The notes beneath the pieces were generated by a model, which ran no database searches, had not been told where the DNA came from, and saw nothing but the letters and a program-made list of their open reading frames with translations. Positions 19,038 to 28,342 of a stretch of DNA of 64,000 nt are shown here, in pieces (position 1 is the first letter of the stretch; every line of letters begins with the position of its first letter). Made by a program: the position numbers and the translations under genes. The stretch lies in contig SUYC01000002.1 in assembly GCA_015060625.1 (NCBI GenBank), forward strand, positions 268,961 through 332,960, given 5' to 3'. The DNA is from Xylanibacter ruminicola. Lineage in GTDB: Bacteria > Bacteroidota > Bacteroidia > Bacteroidales > Bacteroidaceae.

Positions 19038-19068
19038 TTTGCGTTTTGCAGAAAATGTCCTATTTTTG
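19038..19068 (+). promoter_or_regulatory. Promoter of the GH53 gene, complete -33/-7
   Basis: TTTG at 19038-19041, a 19-bp spacer and TATTTTTG at 19061-19068 match the Bacteroidetes consensus exactly. It lies 24 bp before the ATG at 19093 and shows that a longer reading frame starting at 19039 is not the gene start. The GH53 gene can therefore be transcribed independently of the rest of PUL 1. Confidence 0.8.
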
Positions 19069-19092
19069 CAACAGAAAAATAAACTAAATGTT

Positions 19093-20115
19093 ATGAAACT
19101 ACTGCTTGTATCGATGTTTATGGCACTCGTTTCGCAGAGTGTTTTTGCGCAGAATGACTTTGTAAAAGGGGCCGATGTGGGATTTCTCACAGGTCAGGAA
19201 AAACATGGTGTAAAATTTCACGACCGTGATGGTAAGGAACGCGAGTGCCTGGAACTGTTGAAGACCGACTATCAGATGAAGGCTATCCGTATGCGAGTGT
19301 GGGTGAACCCACGCGGCGGCATGAACGATAAGCATGAGTTGCTTGCTATGGCCAAGCGTGCCAAGGGATTAGGTATGGACCTGATGGTTGACTTTCATTA
19401 TAGCGACTCATGGGCCGATCCTGCCAAGCAGCCTATCCCCGAGGCATGGAAAGAGCATAGTTACAAGCAGATGAAGAAAGATGTGCGCGAACATACCATC
19501 GATGTGCTCTCGCTACTTAAGGCCAATGGCATAGAGCCACGCTGGGTGCAGGTGGGTAATGAGACGGCCAACGGCATGCTCTGGCCCATGGGGCATATTG
19601 AGCAGAATCCCAAACAGTATGCTGGCTTCATCCGTGCTGGCTACGATGCTGTGAAGAAGGTGTTCCCTCAAGCCATTGTTATTGTGCATCTGGATCGCGG
19701 CCACCTGCAGAGCCTTTACGATTATAATCTGGATATTGTGAAGAAGTATGGTGGTAAGTTTGATATGATAGGCATGTCGCTCTATCCCTACTGGGCCATG
19801 CAGGATCATCCCGAACTAAATCCCGATGGCATTATCACCGACTGTATGGCGAACATCCGCCATTGTAGCGAAAAATACGGCTGCGATGTGATGATAGTAG
19901 AAACGGGTTTTGAGGTAGATGAGCAGCACCCAGAAAAAATGGAGGAGGGGCGTCGCCAGCTAACCCGTGTGATTCGTGAGGCTCGTAACGAAACCAATGG
20001 CCGTTGCCGTGGTGTGTTCTACTGGGAGCCACAGTGCCTGCCTGGTGGCTATAAACTTGGCGCCTTTAACAGCAACGCCGCGCCAACAACCATCATGGAG
20101 GCATATGTAGAATAA
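19093..20115 (+). CDS. GH53 arabinogalactan endo-beta-1,4-galactanase
   Basis: 340 residues from the ATG at 19093. Signal peptide (1-19, ending VFAQ). A single (beta/alpha)8 GH53 domain opens with FVKGADVGFLTGQE. Catalytic glutamates are Glu157 in WVQVGNETANGMLW (acid/base) and Glu270 in MIVETGFEV (nucleophile). GMDLMVDFHYSDSWADPAKQ is the family hallmark. It cleaves beta-1,4-galactan, the galactan side chain of rhamnogalacturonan I, and with the GH43 arabinanases points to pectic arabinan/galactan as the target. A complete promoter lies directly upstream. Confidence 0.94.
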   Translation: MKLLLVSMFMALVSQSVFAQNDFVKGADVGFLTGQEKHGVKFHDRDGKERECLELLKTDYQMKAIRMRVWVNPRGGMNDKHELLAMAKRAKGLGMDLMVDFHYSDSWADPAKQPIPEAWKEHSYKQMKKDVREHTIDVLSLLKANGIEPRWVQVGNETANGMLWPMGHIEQNPKQYAGFIRAGYDAVKKVFPQAIVIVHLDRGHLQSLYDYNLDIVKKYGGKFDMIGMSLYPYWAMQDHPELNPDGIITDCMANIRHCSEKYGCDVMIVETGFEVDEQHPEKMEEGRRQLTRVIREARNETNGRCRGVFYWEPQCLPGGYKLGAFNSNAAPTTIMEAYVE

Positions 20116-20127
20116 AACGTAATAGAG

Positions 20128-20792
20128 ATGAGTAAAATTCAGCTATTATTGGTTGCTTTCCTGTTGATGGCCTCTACAGCCTCGGCGCAGAAACGCGAAA
20201 AATTCGAGTTTATGCGTAATCTGCCTGTCTATGCCGACTCGCTGATTGCCCATTTCGATTATCCTTTAGCTTGGGAGAATAGTGGCTTCAAGAAGTTCTC
20301 CAAGTGGAAGAAGGTGGCTCGCCAGAAGGTGTTCGACTGCATGCTGATGCCACCGCCACCACCAGCCGATGGGTATCAGACAAAGGTACTATTCGAGGAA
20401 CAGCGCGATGGTTACAGAAACATTTCAGTTCGCCACAGCATGGTGCTGGTGTATGGGCACCCAGCATCCGCTATCATGCAGGCTGGTACTATATCTATTG
20501 GGGCGATCCCGATTTTGGTGTGTATATGGTGAAAACGCAAAATCCTGCTGGCGGCGTGCCCACTGGCTTCCAGTTGTCCATGCGTAGTCGCAGCCCCTAT
20601 GGTCCTTATGAGCATAAGGTAGTATTAGCTCAGGGCAAGACTACGATCAACGGCCCTCATCAGGGTGGTTGGGTACATACCAAATACGGCGAGGATTGGT
20701 TCTTGCATTTTCAGGATAAGGAAGCCTATGGACGTGTGGTACATCTCAATCCCGTTGATTGGAGCACTGGTTGGCCGACTGGATTAGGGTAA
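20128..20792 (+). pseudogene. Chimeric pseudogene: esterase N-terminus joined out of frame to GH43 fragments
   Basis: The frame starting at 20128 has a signal peptide and then about 75 residues resembling the start of exported acetyl-esterase/alpha-beta hydrolases (KVFDCMLM, then a proline run and FEEQRDGY). At about 20413-20435 the match moves to another frame that reads as GH43: QHGAGVWAPSIRYH, then YIYWGDPDFGVYMVKT. This second part lacks the GH43 N-terminus. It also jumps from the WGDPDFG region directly to AGGVPTGFQLSMRS and NGPHQGGWV, which in intact enzymes lie roughly 100 residues further on. It stops at 20792 soon after WSTGWPTG. At least two deletions are needed to explain it. Neither enzyme can be functional. 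It directly follows the GH53 gene. Confidence 0.8.
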
Positions 20793-20824
20793 CGCCATAA
20801 GGTGCTTATATATTATAAGGTGTG

Positions 20825-20856
20825 GGCTTGTATCTATGTGATGCAAGCCTTTTTTT
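20825..20856 (+). terminator. Rho-independent terminator at the end of PUL 1
   Basis: GGCTTG (20825-20830) pairs with CAAGCC (20844-20849), followed by seven T. It separates the pseudogene from the starch PUL. Confidence 0.75.
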
Positions 20857-20860
20857 ATTA

Positions 20861-20874
20861 TGCAAACGTTTGCA
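20861..20874. promoter_or_regulatory. LacI-type operator upstream of the starch PUL
   Basis: TGCAAACGTTTGCA is a perfect 14-bp palindrome with the central CG typical of LacI-family operators. It ends 54 bp before the -7 box at 20929. A one-base variant occurs at 28231-28244. The position is upstream of the promoter, which suits activation rather than blocking. Confidence 0.75.
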
Positions 20875-20928
20875 CGTCAAAAATAACATTTTTAAACAGA
20901 AAAAAGAATAACGTATTGAAATCTGATA

Positions 20929-20936
20929 TATCTTTG
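20929..20936 (+). promoter_or_regulatory. -7 box of the starch PUL (susC) promoter
   Basis: TATCTTTG with no TTTG at -33 spacing. It implies a leader of about 75 nt before the ATG at 21019. Confidence 0.7.
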
Positions 20937-21018
20937 CACCGATGAAACTGTAAATTCAAGCTCCATAGAAGCTTAAAACGATATAACAATAACAAGATTA
21001 ACTCTAATTTAAAAAGTA

Positions 21019-24000
21019 ATGATGAAGCAGGTAAACATTCATTTTCCGCTAAGGATGCTTGGCCTTATTCTGGCCCTGTTCCTATCGGTAGGTGCCTTTG
21101 CTCAGATTGATGTGAAAGGCCATGTGAAAGATGCCACAGGCGAACCCATTATCGGCGCAACAGTACGTGTTGACGGCACACAGGCCGCCACTGTTACTGA
21201 TTTCGACGGTAACTTCGTTCTGAAGGCAAATCAGGGTGCAAACATTACCGTAACTTACATTGGCTATCAGCCACAGACGGTAAAGGCTGCTCCCATTTTG
21301 GTGATTACGCTCCAGGACGATGCTGCTGTTCTTAACGAGGTAGTGGTTATCGGATATGGTGCTGTAAAGAAGAGCGACCTGACAGGTTCGGTAACAGCCT
21401 TGAAACCCGATACAAAGAACAAGGGTTTGGTTGTTAACGCTCAGGAGATGATGCAGGGTAAGATTGCTGGTGTTAATGTAACCAGCGATGGTGGTACCCC
21501 TGGTGGTGGCTCTACCATCCGTATCCGTGGTGGTTCGTCTCTGAATGCCTCTAACAACCCTCTGATTGTTATCGATGGTGTACCTATGGATAACAACGGT
21601 GTAAAGGGTCTGGCTAACCCTCTCTCGATGGTTAACCCACAGGATATCGAGTCATTCAACGTGCTGAAGGATGCTTCTGCAACAGCTATCTATGGTAGCC
21701 GTGGTTCTAATGGTGTTATCATTATCACAACTAAGAAGGGTAGGAAAGGTGCTGCACCTCAGGTTTCTTACTCTGGTAGTGTGACGATGAGCATGAAGAA
21801 GAAGACTGTTGACGTGCTGGATGGAGACCAGTATCGTGATTTGGTCAAGAAGGTTTATGCTGGTCACATGAATGAGGAGAATATTCTCGCTGAACTGGGT
21901 ACTGCCAATACTGACTGGCAGAAGGAGATTTATCGCACAGCATGGAGTCATGATCATAATGTGACAGTGGCTGGTTCGTTCAAAAACCTGCCTTATCGTG
22001 TGTCTCTTGGTTACACCGACCAGCAGGGTATCTTGAAGACTTCCGACTTTAAGCGTTACACCGCAGCTTTGAACCTGAACCCATCGCTGTTCGACGACCA
22101 CCTGACACTGAACCTGAATGCTAAGGGTATGTGGGCTAAGTCGCAGTATGCCGATGGTGGTGCTATCGGTGCTGCTGTTTCTTTCGACCCCACCAAGCCT
22201 GTTCATGGTGGTGATAAGAACTTCGGTGGCTACTGGGAGTGGACACTGCCTGGTTCTTCACTGAACGACCCAACATGGGATGTTACCACTAACCGAAATG
22301 CTACCAGCAACCCTGTGGCTCTGCTGGAGCTGAAGGACGACCGCGCTATCAGCCGCTCGTTTATCGGTAATGCCGAGGCTGATTATAAAATTCATGGCTT
22401 CGAGGATCTGCGCCTCCACCTGACTCTGGGTGCTGATATCTCAGAGGGTAAGCAGTGGACAGATGTTGAAAACTCATCTCCTGCCGCTATCTACTATGGC
22501 TCGCATGGCTGGGACCGCATTACCAAGCGTAACCTCACCCTTTCGGCTTATGCACAGTACTATAAGGACTTTGCTAAGATTCACCACATCGACGTGATGG
22601 GTGGTTACGAGTGGCAGCACTTCTGGCGTTCACAGCGCAATAACTTCTGGGGTTCTTATCCTGATACCAACTCAGAGAAGCCCGGACAGTATCACGACTG
22701 GTCGATGTATAACTATAAGACTGAGAACTATCTGGTATCATTCTTCGGTCGTGCTAATTACACATTGATGGATCGTTATATGCTGACTGCTACTGTTCGT
22801 GATGATGGTTCTTCACGTTTCCAGGATCACTGGGCACTCTTCCCATCAGCAGCATTCGCTTATAAGATTAATGAGGAGAAGTTCTTCAAGAATATCAACT
22901 GGCTCTCTGACCTGAAGCTCCGTCTGAGCTATGGTAAGACCGGTCAGCAGGATGGTATCGGCGATTACAACTACTTTGCTATTTATGCCATGAACACTGG
23001 CGTTGGTAGCTACTACGATATCTCAGGTGATGGTACACTGGCTCGTCCAGATGCTTACGATCCTTCATTGAAGTGGGAAACTACCGATACTTATAACATC
23101 GGTTTGGACTTCGGTGTTCTGAATCAGCGAATCACACTGAGTGTGGATGCTTACTATCGTAAGACTACCGACCTGTTGAACAGCGCTAACGTAGCTGCAG
23201 GTTCTAACTTCAAGAACACTGTGATGACTAACATCGGATCGATGGAGAATAAGGGTATCGAGGTTACCATCGGTGCTAAGCCTATCCAGACAAAGGATTG
23301 GTACTGGACCGTTGACTACAACCTGACCTACAATCACAATGAGATTACCGAGCTGATTGGTGGCGATGATAAGAGCTACTTCGTGCCTACTGGTGGTATC
23401 GGCGGTGGTACCGGTGTTACGGCTCAGGCTCACGCTGTAGGTCACCCCATGAGTTCATTCTATGTTTACCAGCAGGTTTATGACAAGGCAGGTAAGCCTA
23501 TCGAAGGACAGGTGGTGGATCGCAATGGCGACGGACAGATTACAGAGTCTGACAAGTACTACTATAAGAGTCCAATGGCTCCTGTCACCATGGGTCTGAG
23601 CTCTCGTCTGGAGTATAAGAACTTCGACTTCGGCTTTACACTTCGTGCCAGCATTGGTAACTATGTATTCAATAACCTGATGTCGGGTAATGTGAACCTG
23701 AGTGCAGGTGAACTCTACTCAAGCGGTAACAACTTCTTTGGCAACCGTCCTGTTGCAGCTCTCGACTACAACTGGCAGACCTACGATCTGGAGGCTAAGC
23801 TGTCTGACCACTGGGTACAGAACGGTTCGTTCCTGAAGTGCGACAACATCACACTGGGTTACAGCTTCGAGAACCTCTTCCCAATGGGTAGCTACAAGGG
23901 CGTTAGCGGTCGTGTATATGCTACTGCTTCGAATGTATTCTGCATCACGAAGTACAAGGGTATCGATCCAGAAGTGTTCGGCGGTATCGACAACAATCTC

Positions 24001-24048
24001 TACCCCCGTCCTATCTCATTCATCCTTGGTTTGAATCTGAACTTCTAA
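21019..24048 (+). CDS. susC: SusC-family TonB-dependent transporter (starch PUL)
   Basis: 1009 residues. Signal peptide (about 1-29, ending GAFAQ), carboxypeptidase-regulatory-like domain (about 31-105, GEPIIGATVRVDG), plug domain with VVIGYGAVKKSDLTGSV, then a 22-strand-type barrel ending LGLNLNF. It is followed by susD, SusE/SusF-like lipoproteins and an amylase, so malto-oligosaccharides are the probable cargo. A second ATG at 21022 is an equally possible start. Its promoter carries a LacI-type operator. Confidence 0.95.
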   Translation: MMKQVNIHFPLRMLGLILALFLSVGAFAQIDVKGHVKDATGEPIIGATVRVDGTQAATVTDFDGNFVLKANQGANITVTYIGYQPQTVKAAPILVITLQDDAAVLNEVVVIGYGAVKKSDLTGSVTALKPDTKNKGLVVNAQEMMQGKIAGVNVTSDGGTPGGGSTIRIRGGSSLNASNNPLIVIDGVPMDNNGVKGLANPLSMVNPQDIESFNVLKDASATAIYGSRGSNGVIIITTKKGRKGAAPQVSYSGSVTMSMKKKTVDVLDGDQYRDLVKKVYAGHMNEENILAELGTANTDWQKEIYRTAWSHDHNVTVAGSFKNLPYRVSLGYTDQQGILKTSDFKRYTAALNLNPSLFDDHLTLNLNAKGMWAKSQYADGGAIGAAVSFDPTKPVHGGDKNFGGYWEWTLPGSSLNDPTWDVTTNRNATSNPVALLELKDDRAISRSFIGNAEADYKIHGFEDLRLHLTLGADISEGKQWTDVENSSPAAIYYGSHGWDRITKRNLTLSAYAQYYKDFAKIHHIDVMGGYEWQHFWRSQRNNFWGSYPDTNSEKPGQYHDWSMYNYKTENYLVSFFGRANYTLMDRYMLTATVRDDGSSRFQDHWALFPSAAFAYKINEEKFFKNINWLSDLKLRLSYGKTGQQDGIGDYNYFAIYAMNTGVGSYYDISGDGTLARPDAYDPSLKWETTDTYNIGLDFGVLNQRITLSVDAYYRKTTDLLNSANVAAGSNFKNTVMTNIGSMENKGIEVTIGAKPIQTKDWYWTVDYNLTYNHNEITELIGGDDKSYFVPTGGIGGGTGVTAQAHAVGHPMSSFYVYQQVYDKAGKPIEGQVVDRNGDGQITESDKYYYKSPMAPVTMGLSSRLEYKNFDFGFTLRASIGNYVFNNLMSGNVNLSAGELYSSGNNFFGNRPVAALDYNWQTYDLEAKLSDHWVQNGSFLKCDNITLGYSFENLFPMGSYKGVSGRVYATASNVFCITKYKGIDPEVFGGIDNNLYPRPISFILGLNLNF

Positions 24049-24067
24049 CATTATAAATAAGGTAACA

Positions 24068-25657
24068 ATGAAAACATATATCAAAAATATCATTCCGGCA
24101 GCTGCCTTAATGGTGGCAGTAGGATTCAGTTCTTGTACGAAGGATCTGGATGTGACACCTATCGACCCGAACCTGAATACAGTGATCCAGCCGGAGGCAC
24201 TCTTCAACAAGTGCTATGCAAATATCGCTGTAGCCGGTAACGGTGGTGCTAACGGCGATTGCGACGTCGATGGTATCGATGGTGGTACCTCAGGATATGT
24301 TCGCCAGCTGTGGAACGCTCAGGAGTTAACAACCGATGAGGCTATCTGCGGATGGGGCGACGAGGGTATCGCTAACTTCTGCTATAACACTTACGATGCC
24401 AGTCATCCTATGCTGCGAGGTTTCTACTATCGCTTGTACACTGGTATCTCATTCTGCAATCAGTATCTGCAGGAGTTCGGTAGCTATAATGCAGCTATGA
24501 CAGCCGAGATTCGTTTTGTACGTGCTCTCAACTACTTCTATCTGATGGACGGTTGGGGTAATGTACCTTTCGTAACTTCTATCTCTTCCGAGAAGCCTGT
24601 ACAGTACTCTCGTCAGGAAGTGTTCAACTTCATCGAGAGCGAGCTGCTGGAGATTGAGCCACAGCTGAATGCTGCTACAGCCAAGAAATCTACCGATTCT
24701 GGTTATGGTCGTGTGGATAAGGCTGCTGCCTGGCTGCTGCTGGCCCGTCTGTATCTGAATGCCGAGGTTTACACTGGAGCTGCTCAGTGGCAGAAGGCTG
24801 CCGACTACGCCAAGAAGGTGATGGATTCAAGCTATAAGCTGAATGCCACAGGCGCTGGCAAGTGGAGTGCTTATCAGATGCTGTTCATGGCCGATAATGG
24901 TGAGACCAGCGCTGCCTACGAGGCTGTATTCCCCATCCTGCAGGATGGCGTTCGCACTACCTCTTGGGGTACTACCTTGTTCCTGCTGGCTTCTACCCAT
25001 GATGCTGATATGTCTGATAGCAATGGTACTACCGAAGCATGGGGTGGTAACCGTGCGCGTCCTCAGCTCATCGAGAAGTTCTTCCCCAACCACGACGCAC
25101 CAGAGGCAAGCCCTGCTGATGTGGCAGCCGCTGCTGGCGATGATCGTGCTATCTTCGACACTAATGGTCGTACATTGGATAACGAGGATGTCAGCACATT
25201 CAAGAGTGGTTACGCAGTAGCTAAGTTCACCAACTTTACTTCTACGGGTGCTTCTACCAAGAGTGGACAGTTCCCTGATGGAGACTTCTTCCTGATGCGT
25301 GTTGCCGAGGCTTATCTGACTTATGCAGAGGCACTGGCTCGCCTGAATGGTGGTGCAACTAATGCTGAGGCTGCTGCTGCTATCAATGCACTGCGCTCTC
25401 GTGCCAATGCCGATACCAAGGTCAACTACTCACTTGATGAGATTTGCGATGAATGGTGCCGTGAGTTCTACTTCGAGGGGCGCCGTCGTATGGACCTCGT
25501 TCGCTTCGGCAAGTTTGGTGGCAGTAGCGATTATGTATGGCAGTGGAAGGGCGGTAGCTTCAATGGCCGTAACTTCGATGCTTCGAAGAACATCTTTGCT
25601 ATCCCAACAACGGATCTGACAGCCAATCCAAACCTGACTCAGAATCCTGGCTATTGA
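24068..25657 (+). CDS. susD: SusD-family starch-binding surface lipoprotein
   Basis: 529 residues. Lipoprotein signal with Cys23 (VGFSSC). SusD features include the helical segment IRFVRALNYFYLMDGWGNVPF near 150-175 and the C-terminal WCREFYFEGRRRMDLVRFG. It lies 19 bp after susC. The N-terminal region (LWNAQELTTDEAICGWGDEG) resembles the starch-type SusD of Bacteroides thetaiotaomicron. It holds starch at the surface and lids the transporter. Confidence 0.94.
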   Translation: MKTYIKNIIPAAALMVAVGFSSCTKDLDVTPIDPNLNTVIQPEALFNKCYANIAVAGNGGANGDCDVDGIDGGTSGYVRQLWNAQELTTDEAICGWGDEGIANFCYNTYDASHPMLRGFYYRLYTGISFCNQYLQEFGSYNAAMTAEIRFVRALNYFYLMDGWGNVPFVTSISSEKPVQYSRQEVFNFIESELLEIEPQLNAATAKKSTDSGYGRVDKAAAWLLLARLYLNAEVYTGAAQWQKAADYAKKVMDSSYKLNATGAGKWSAYQMLFMADNGETSAAYEAVFPILQDGVRTTSWGTTLFLLASTHDADMSDSNGTTEAWGGNRARPQLIEKFFPNHDAPEASPADVAAAAGDDRAIFDTNGRTLDNEDVSTFKSGYAVAKFTNFTSTGASTKSGQFPDGDFFLMRVAEAYLTYAEALARLNGGATNAEAAAAINALRSRANADTKVNYSLDEICDEWCREFYFEGRRRMDLVRFGKFGGSSDYVWQWKGGSFNGRNFDASKNIFAIPTTDLTANPNLTQNPGY

Positions 25658-25724
25658 TTAATTGATAATGAATAATTCTTGCTTAAGCAAGCGTACTAAA
25701 GAAACGATTAGAAAATTGATAATT

Positions 25725-26825
25725 ATGAAAACAATATTGAAGTCAACACTGCTGCTGCTTTGCAGCGTGGGCCTGTTCACCGCTTGTAGCGATGACAACG
25801 ACTCCAACCCAACGCTGGGGCAGCCTACCACATTCGTGCTGAATACACCGGCTTATGCCAGCTTGCCTGTCAATCTGGCTACATCTACAGAGTTGCCTTT
25901 CACATGGTCGTCACCTGACTACGGATTCCCTGTCGAGGCTGAGTTCCAGTTGGAGGCTTCTATCGATGGAAATTTCACGGTTTCTACTGAGGAGGCTGAG
26001 GCTGATGAGAGTGTTATTCCTAACTATGTGATTCTGCCTGCAAGCTTTACTGGTGGTAATGGCACTATCGATGCTGCCAAACTGGCCAAAGCTGTTAATG
26101 CTATGGGTAACTGGGAGAGCGAAGATGATATCCCAGAGAGTGTCACACTCACGGTTCGTGCTTCGGCGACAACCAAGGGCGCCTCTAAGATCTATTCTAA
26201 TACGGTCAATATCCAGGTTGTTCCTACAGCTGATATCGCTCCTGCATTCCCTGAGTTTATCTATGAGATAGGTAACGAAAGCGGCTGGGCAACAGCTCAT
26301 GCTCTCCGCAGTCCTAACCTGGATGGAATCTACACCGGTTTCTACTGGCTCGACGGCGGATTTAAGTTCAAGCCAAACGAGAACGACTGGAACGGTGACT
26401 GGGGACAGGATCCTAATGGTACTTATGGTAATCTGGTTGTCGATGGCGAAGAGGATTGTAACGATGCAGGCAAGAGCTTCCCTGATCAAGCACAGGCTGC
26501 TGGATTCTTCCAGATTAAGGTTGACCTGAATGAAATGACATGGGCTATTACTCCTATTACAAGCATCAGCATCATCGGTGGCTTCAACGATTGGGCCGGC
26601 GATGTGGAGATGACCTACAACAAGGAGAATGGCTGCTGGGAGGTAACGACCAATGAGGTGAGCGGTGAGTACAAGTTCCGTGCTAACCACGACTGGGGCA
26701 TCAACTGGGGTGGCACAGAGGCCGAACTGACGCAGGATGGTGCAAACCTGAATAGCGATGGTGGTACTCACACCTACAAGCTCTACCTCTCTTATGAGGG
26801 CAAACATCATGTAGTTATCGAGTAA
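25725..26825 (+). CDS. susE: SusE-like starch-binding surface lipoprotein
   Basis: 366 residues from the ATG at 25725, where a clean lipoprotein signal begins (LFTAC, Cys21, then SDDNDS). An upstream in-frame start at 25662 would destroy the signal. An N-terminal Ig-like SusE domain (about 30-165) is followed by two carbohydrate-binding modules. The first opens FIYEIGNESGW; the second has SIIGGFNDWAGDVEMTYN with a later NHDWGINWGG. This matches the Ig-plus-two-CBM plan of SusE. It retains starch at the cell surface and is not catalytic. Confidence 0.88.
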   Translation: MKTILKSTLLLLCSVGLFTACSDDNDSNPTLGQPTTFVLNTPAYASLPVNLATSTELPFTWSSPDYGFPVEAEFQLEASIDGNFTVSTEEAEADESVIPNYVILPASFTGGNGTIDAAKLAKAVNAMGNWESEDDIPESVTLTVRASATTKGASKIYSNTVNIQVVPTADIAPAFPEFIYEIGNESGWATAHALRSPNLDGIYTGFYWLDGGFKFKPNENDWNGDWGQDPNGTYGNLVVDGEEDCNDAGKSFPDQAQAAGFFQIKVDLNEMTWAITPITSISIIGGFNDWAGDVEMTYNKENGCWEVTTNEVSGEYKFRANHDWGINWGGTEAELTQDGANLNSDGGTHTYKLYLSYEGKHHVVIE

Positions 26826-26845
26826 TTTAATAACGATGTAGAATT

Positions 26846-28219
26846 ATGAAAAAGATATTATCATTAATGGGTATGGCCTTGCTGATGGCAAGTTGTACCG
26901 ATGATTATAAAGACTGGGCTAAGCCATTTAGCAATGCTCCTGAAGAGGCTTACAGCGTGAGCTTGAGCGCCTCTCCAGCAAGTGCTATCGACTTTGCTAC
27001 CGTTACTGCCGATAAGGTTCAGGTGTTCTCCGCATCTGTTGCCGGTCCTGAGGGGGCTGCCGCAACTGCCTATGAGGTATATCTGCTCGACGAAGCAGGT
27101 GAACCTGCTGAAGAAGTGGCTGTTGACCTGAATGGTTTCGCTGATACAAAAGAGGTGGAGAATGCCGTGTACAGCCTTTGGGGGCGTCGTCCTGTAGCAC
27201 GTACAACCAATCTGTTGGTTGCTGCTGCCATCAACGTGAACGGAGCTTCATTTGTGAAGACTGCCAACACCACATTGACAGCCACACCAAACGCACCAGA
27301 GATTGAGGAGGCTTACTATATTACTGGTACACCAAACGGTTGGAACAATAGTGATACTTCACTCGAACTGACTAATGGAGGTGGCGATGTATATGAGAAT
27401 CCTGTATTCACTGTACTCATTCCTGCTACTGGTGAGAACATCGAGTTCAAAGTCACACCAAAGTCGGGTGTCGGTGGTGATTGGAGCAAATGCCTTACGG
27501 CTGCTGATGTAGAGGGTAAATTTGCTACTAACAATGTTGGCGGCAATCTCTATATTGAGCACGTGGATGGTGCCAAGTTCTATCGTGTGCAGTTCAATAT
27601 GCTCGACCAGACTTGGAAGTACGATGCCCTGAGCTTTGGTGAGTATTTCTATGAGATTGGTAATGAAAGCGGTTGGGGTACCTCTCATGCACTCTTTGGT
27701 GGTGCTGGCGATGGTAAGTACCAGGGCTACTACTATCTGGATGGTGAGTTCAAGTTCAAGCCAAATGCCGACGACTGGAATGATGACTTGGAGTATGTAA
27801 GTGGTGATAACATGAGCGGAACTCTGCAGTCATCAGGTGGTCCTAACTGTCCTGATCCAGGTGCAGGCTTCTATCAGATCAACCTCGATGCTGGCGCTAT
27901 GAACTATAGCCTTACCAAGGTTGATGTCATCAGTATCATCGGCGACTTCAATGGTTGGGGTGCTGATGTGGATATGACCTACAACAAGGAAGCTGGCTGT
28001 TGGGAGGCTACTGCCGAGGTTAACGCCAATGGATTCAAGTTCCGCATGAACCACGACTGGGCAATCAGTTGGGGTGGCGCTAATGGCGATGGTAAGCTTT
28101 ACGATAACCTGACTAAGAACAATGGTGCTAATATCGTTGTTGATGCTGCAGGTACCTATAAGTTCCAGCTCTATCTTAGCTGCGAGGGTAAGAATAAGGT
28201 TGTTATTACCAAACAGTAA
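26846..28219 (+). CDS. susF: SusF-like starch-binding surface lipoprotein
   Basis: 457 residues. Lipoprotein signal (LLMASC, Cys17, then TDD). After an N-terminal domain (about 30-150) come three carbohydrate-binding modules: one opening YYITGTPNGWNNS, one with FYEIGNESGWGTSHAL, and one with SIIGDFNGWGADVDMTYN. The last two are close relatives of the two modules of the preceding gene, so the pair arose by duplication. The three-CBM plan is that of SusF. It starts 20 bp after susE. Confidence 0.87.
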   Translation: MKKILSLMGMALLMASCTDDYKDWAKPFSNAPEEAYSVSLSASPASAIDFATVTADKVQVFSASVAGPEGAAATAYEVYLLDEAGEPAEEVAVDLNGFADTKEVENAVYSLWGRRPVARTTNLLVAAAINVNGASFVKTANTTLTATPNAPEIEEAYYITGTPNGWNNSDTSLELTNGGGDVYENPVFTVLIPATGENIEFKVTPKSGVGGDWSKCLTAADVEGKFATNNVGGNLYIEHVDGAKFYRVQFNMLDQTWKYDALSFGEYFYEIGNESGWGTSHALFGGAGDGKYQGYYYLDGEFKFKPNADDWNDDLEYVSGDNMSGTLQSSGGPNCPDPGAGFYQINLDAGAMNYSLTKVDVISIIGDFNGWGADVDMTYNKEAGCWEATAEVNANGFKFRMNHDWAISWGGANGDGKLYDNLTKNNGANIVVDAAGTYKFQLYLSCEGKNKVVITKQ

Positions 28220-28230
28220 GCACGATTTCG

Positions 28231-28244
28231 TGCAACCGTTTGCA
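28231..28244. promoter_or_regulatory. LacI-type operator upstream of the amylase gene
   Basis: TGCAACCGTTTGCA differs by one base from the perfect palindrome at 20861. It ends 55 bp before the -7 box at 28300, almost the same distance as at the susC promoter. Confidence 0.72.
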
Positions 28245-28266
28245 CAAGATAACATGAATAAAATGA

Positions 28267-28297
28267 GCCGCTTGGAGAATAACCAAGCGGCTTTTTT
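28267..28297 (+). terminator. Strong terminator after susF
   Basis: GCCGCTTGG (28267-28275) pairs perfectly with CCAAGCGGC (28283-28291) around a seven-base loop and is followed by six T. It ends the susCDEF transcript just before the amylase promoter. Confidence 0.9.
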
Positions 28298-28299
28298 CA

Positions 28300-28307
28300 T
28301 ATCTTTG
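28300..28307 (+). promoter_or_regulatory. -7 box of the amylase gene
   Basis: TATCTTTG, three bases after the terminator T-run and 35 bp before the ATG. There is no -33 TTTG; the expected position is inside the terminator stem, so the promoter probably depends on the operator upstream. Confidence 0.7.
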
Positions 28308-28342
28308 CAGCAAAATCAATAATACAGATAACTAAAAGGCAT

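Noticed and set aside
25911..26810. Open frame of 299 codons on the reverse strand within susE
   Set aside because: It mirrors a well-supported lipoprotein gene, has no promoter or ribosome site, and its composition is that expected opposite a GC-balanced gene with few TTA/CTA/TCA codons.
26846..28219. Calling susE and susF one broken gene
   Set aside because: Both have their own lipoprotein signals, stop codons and complete domain sets, as in known starch loci.
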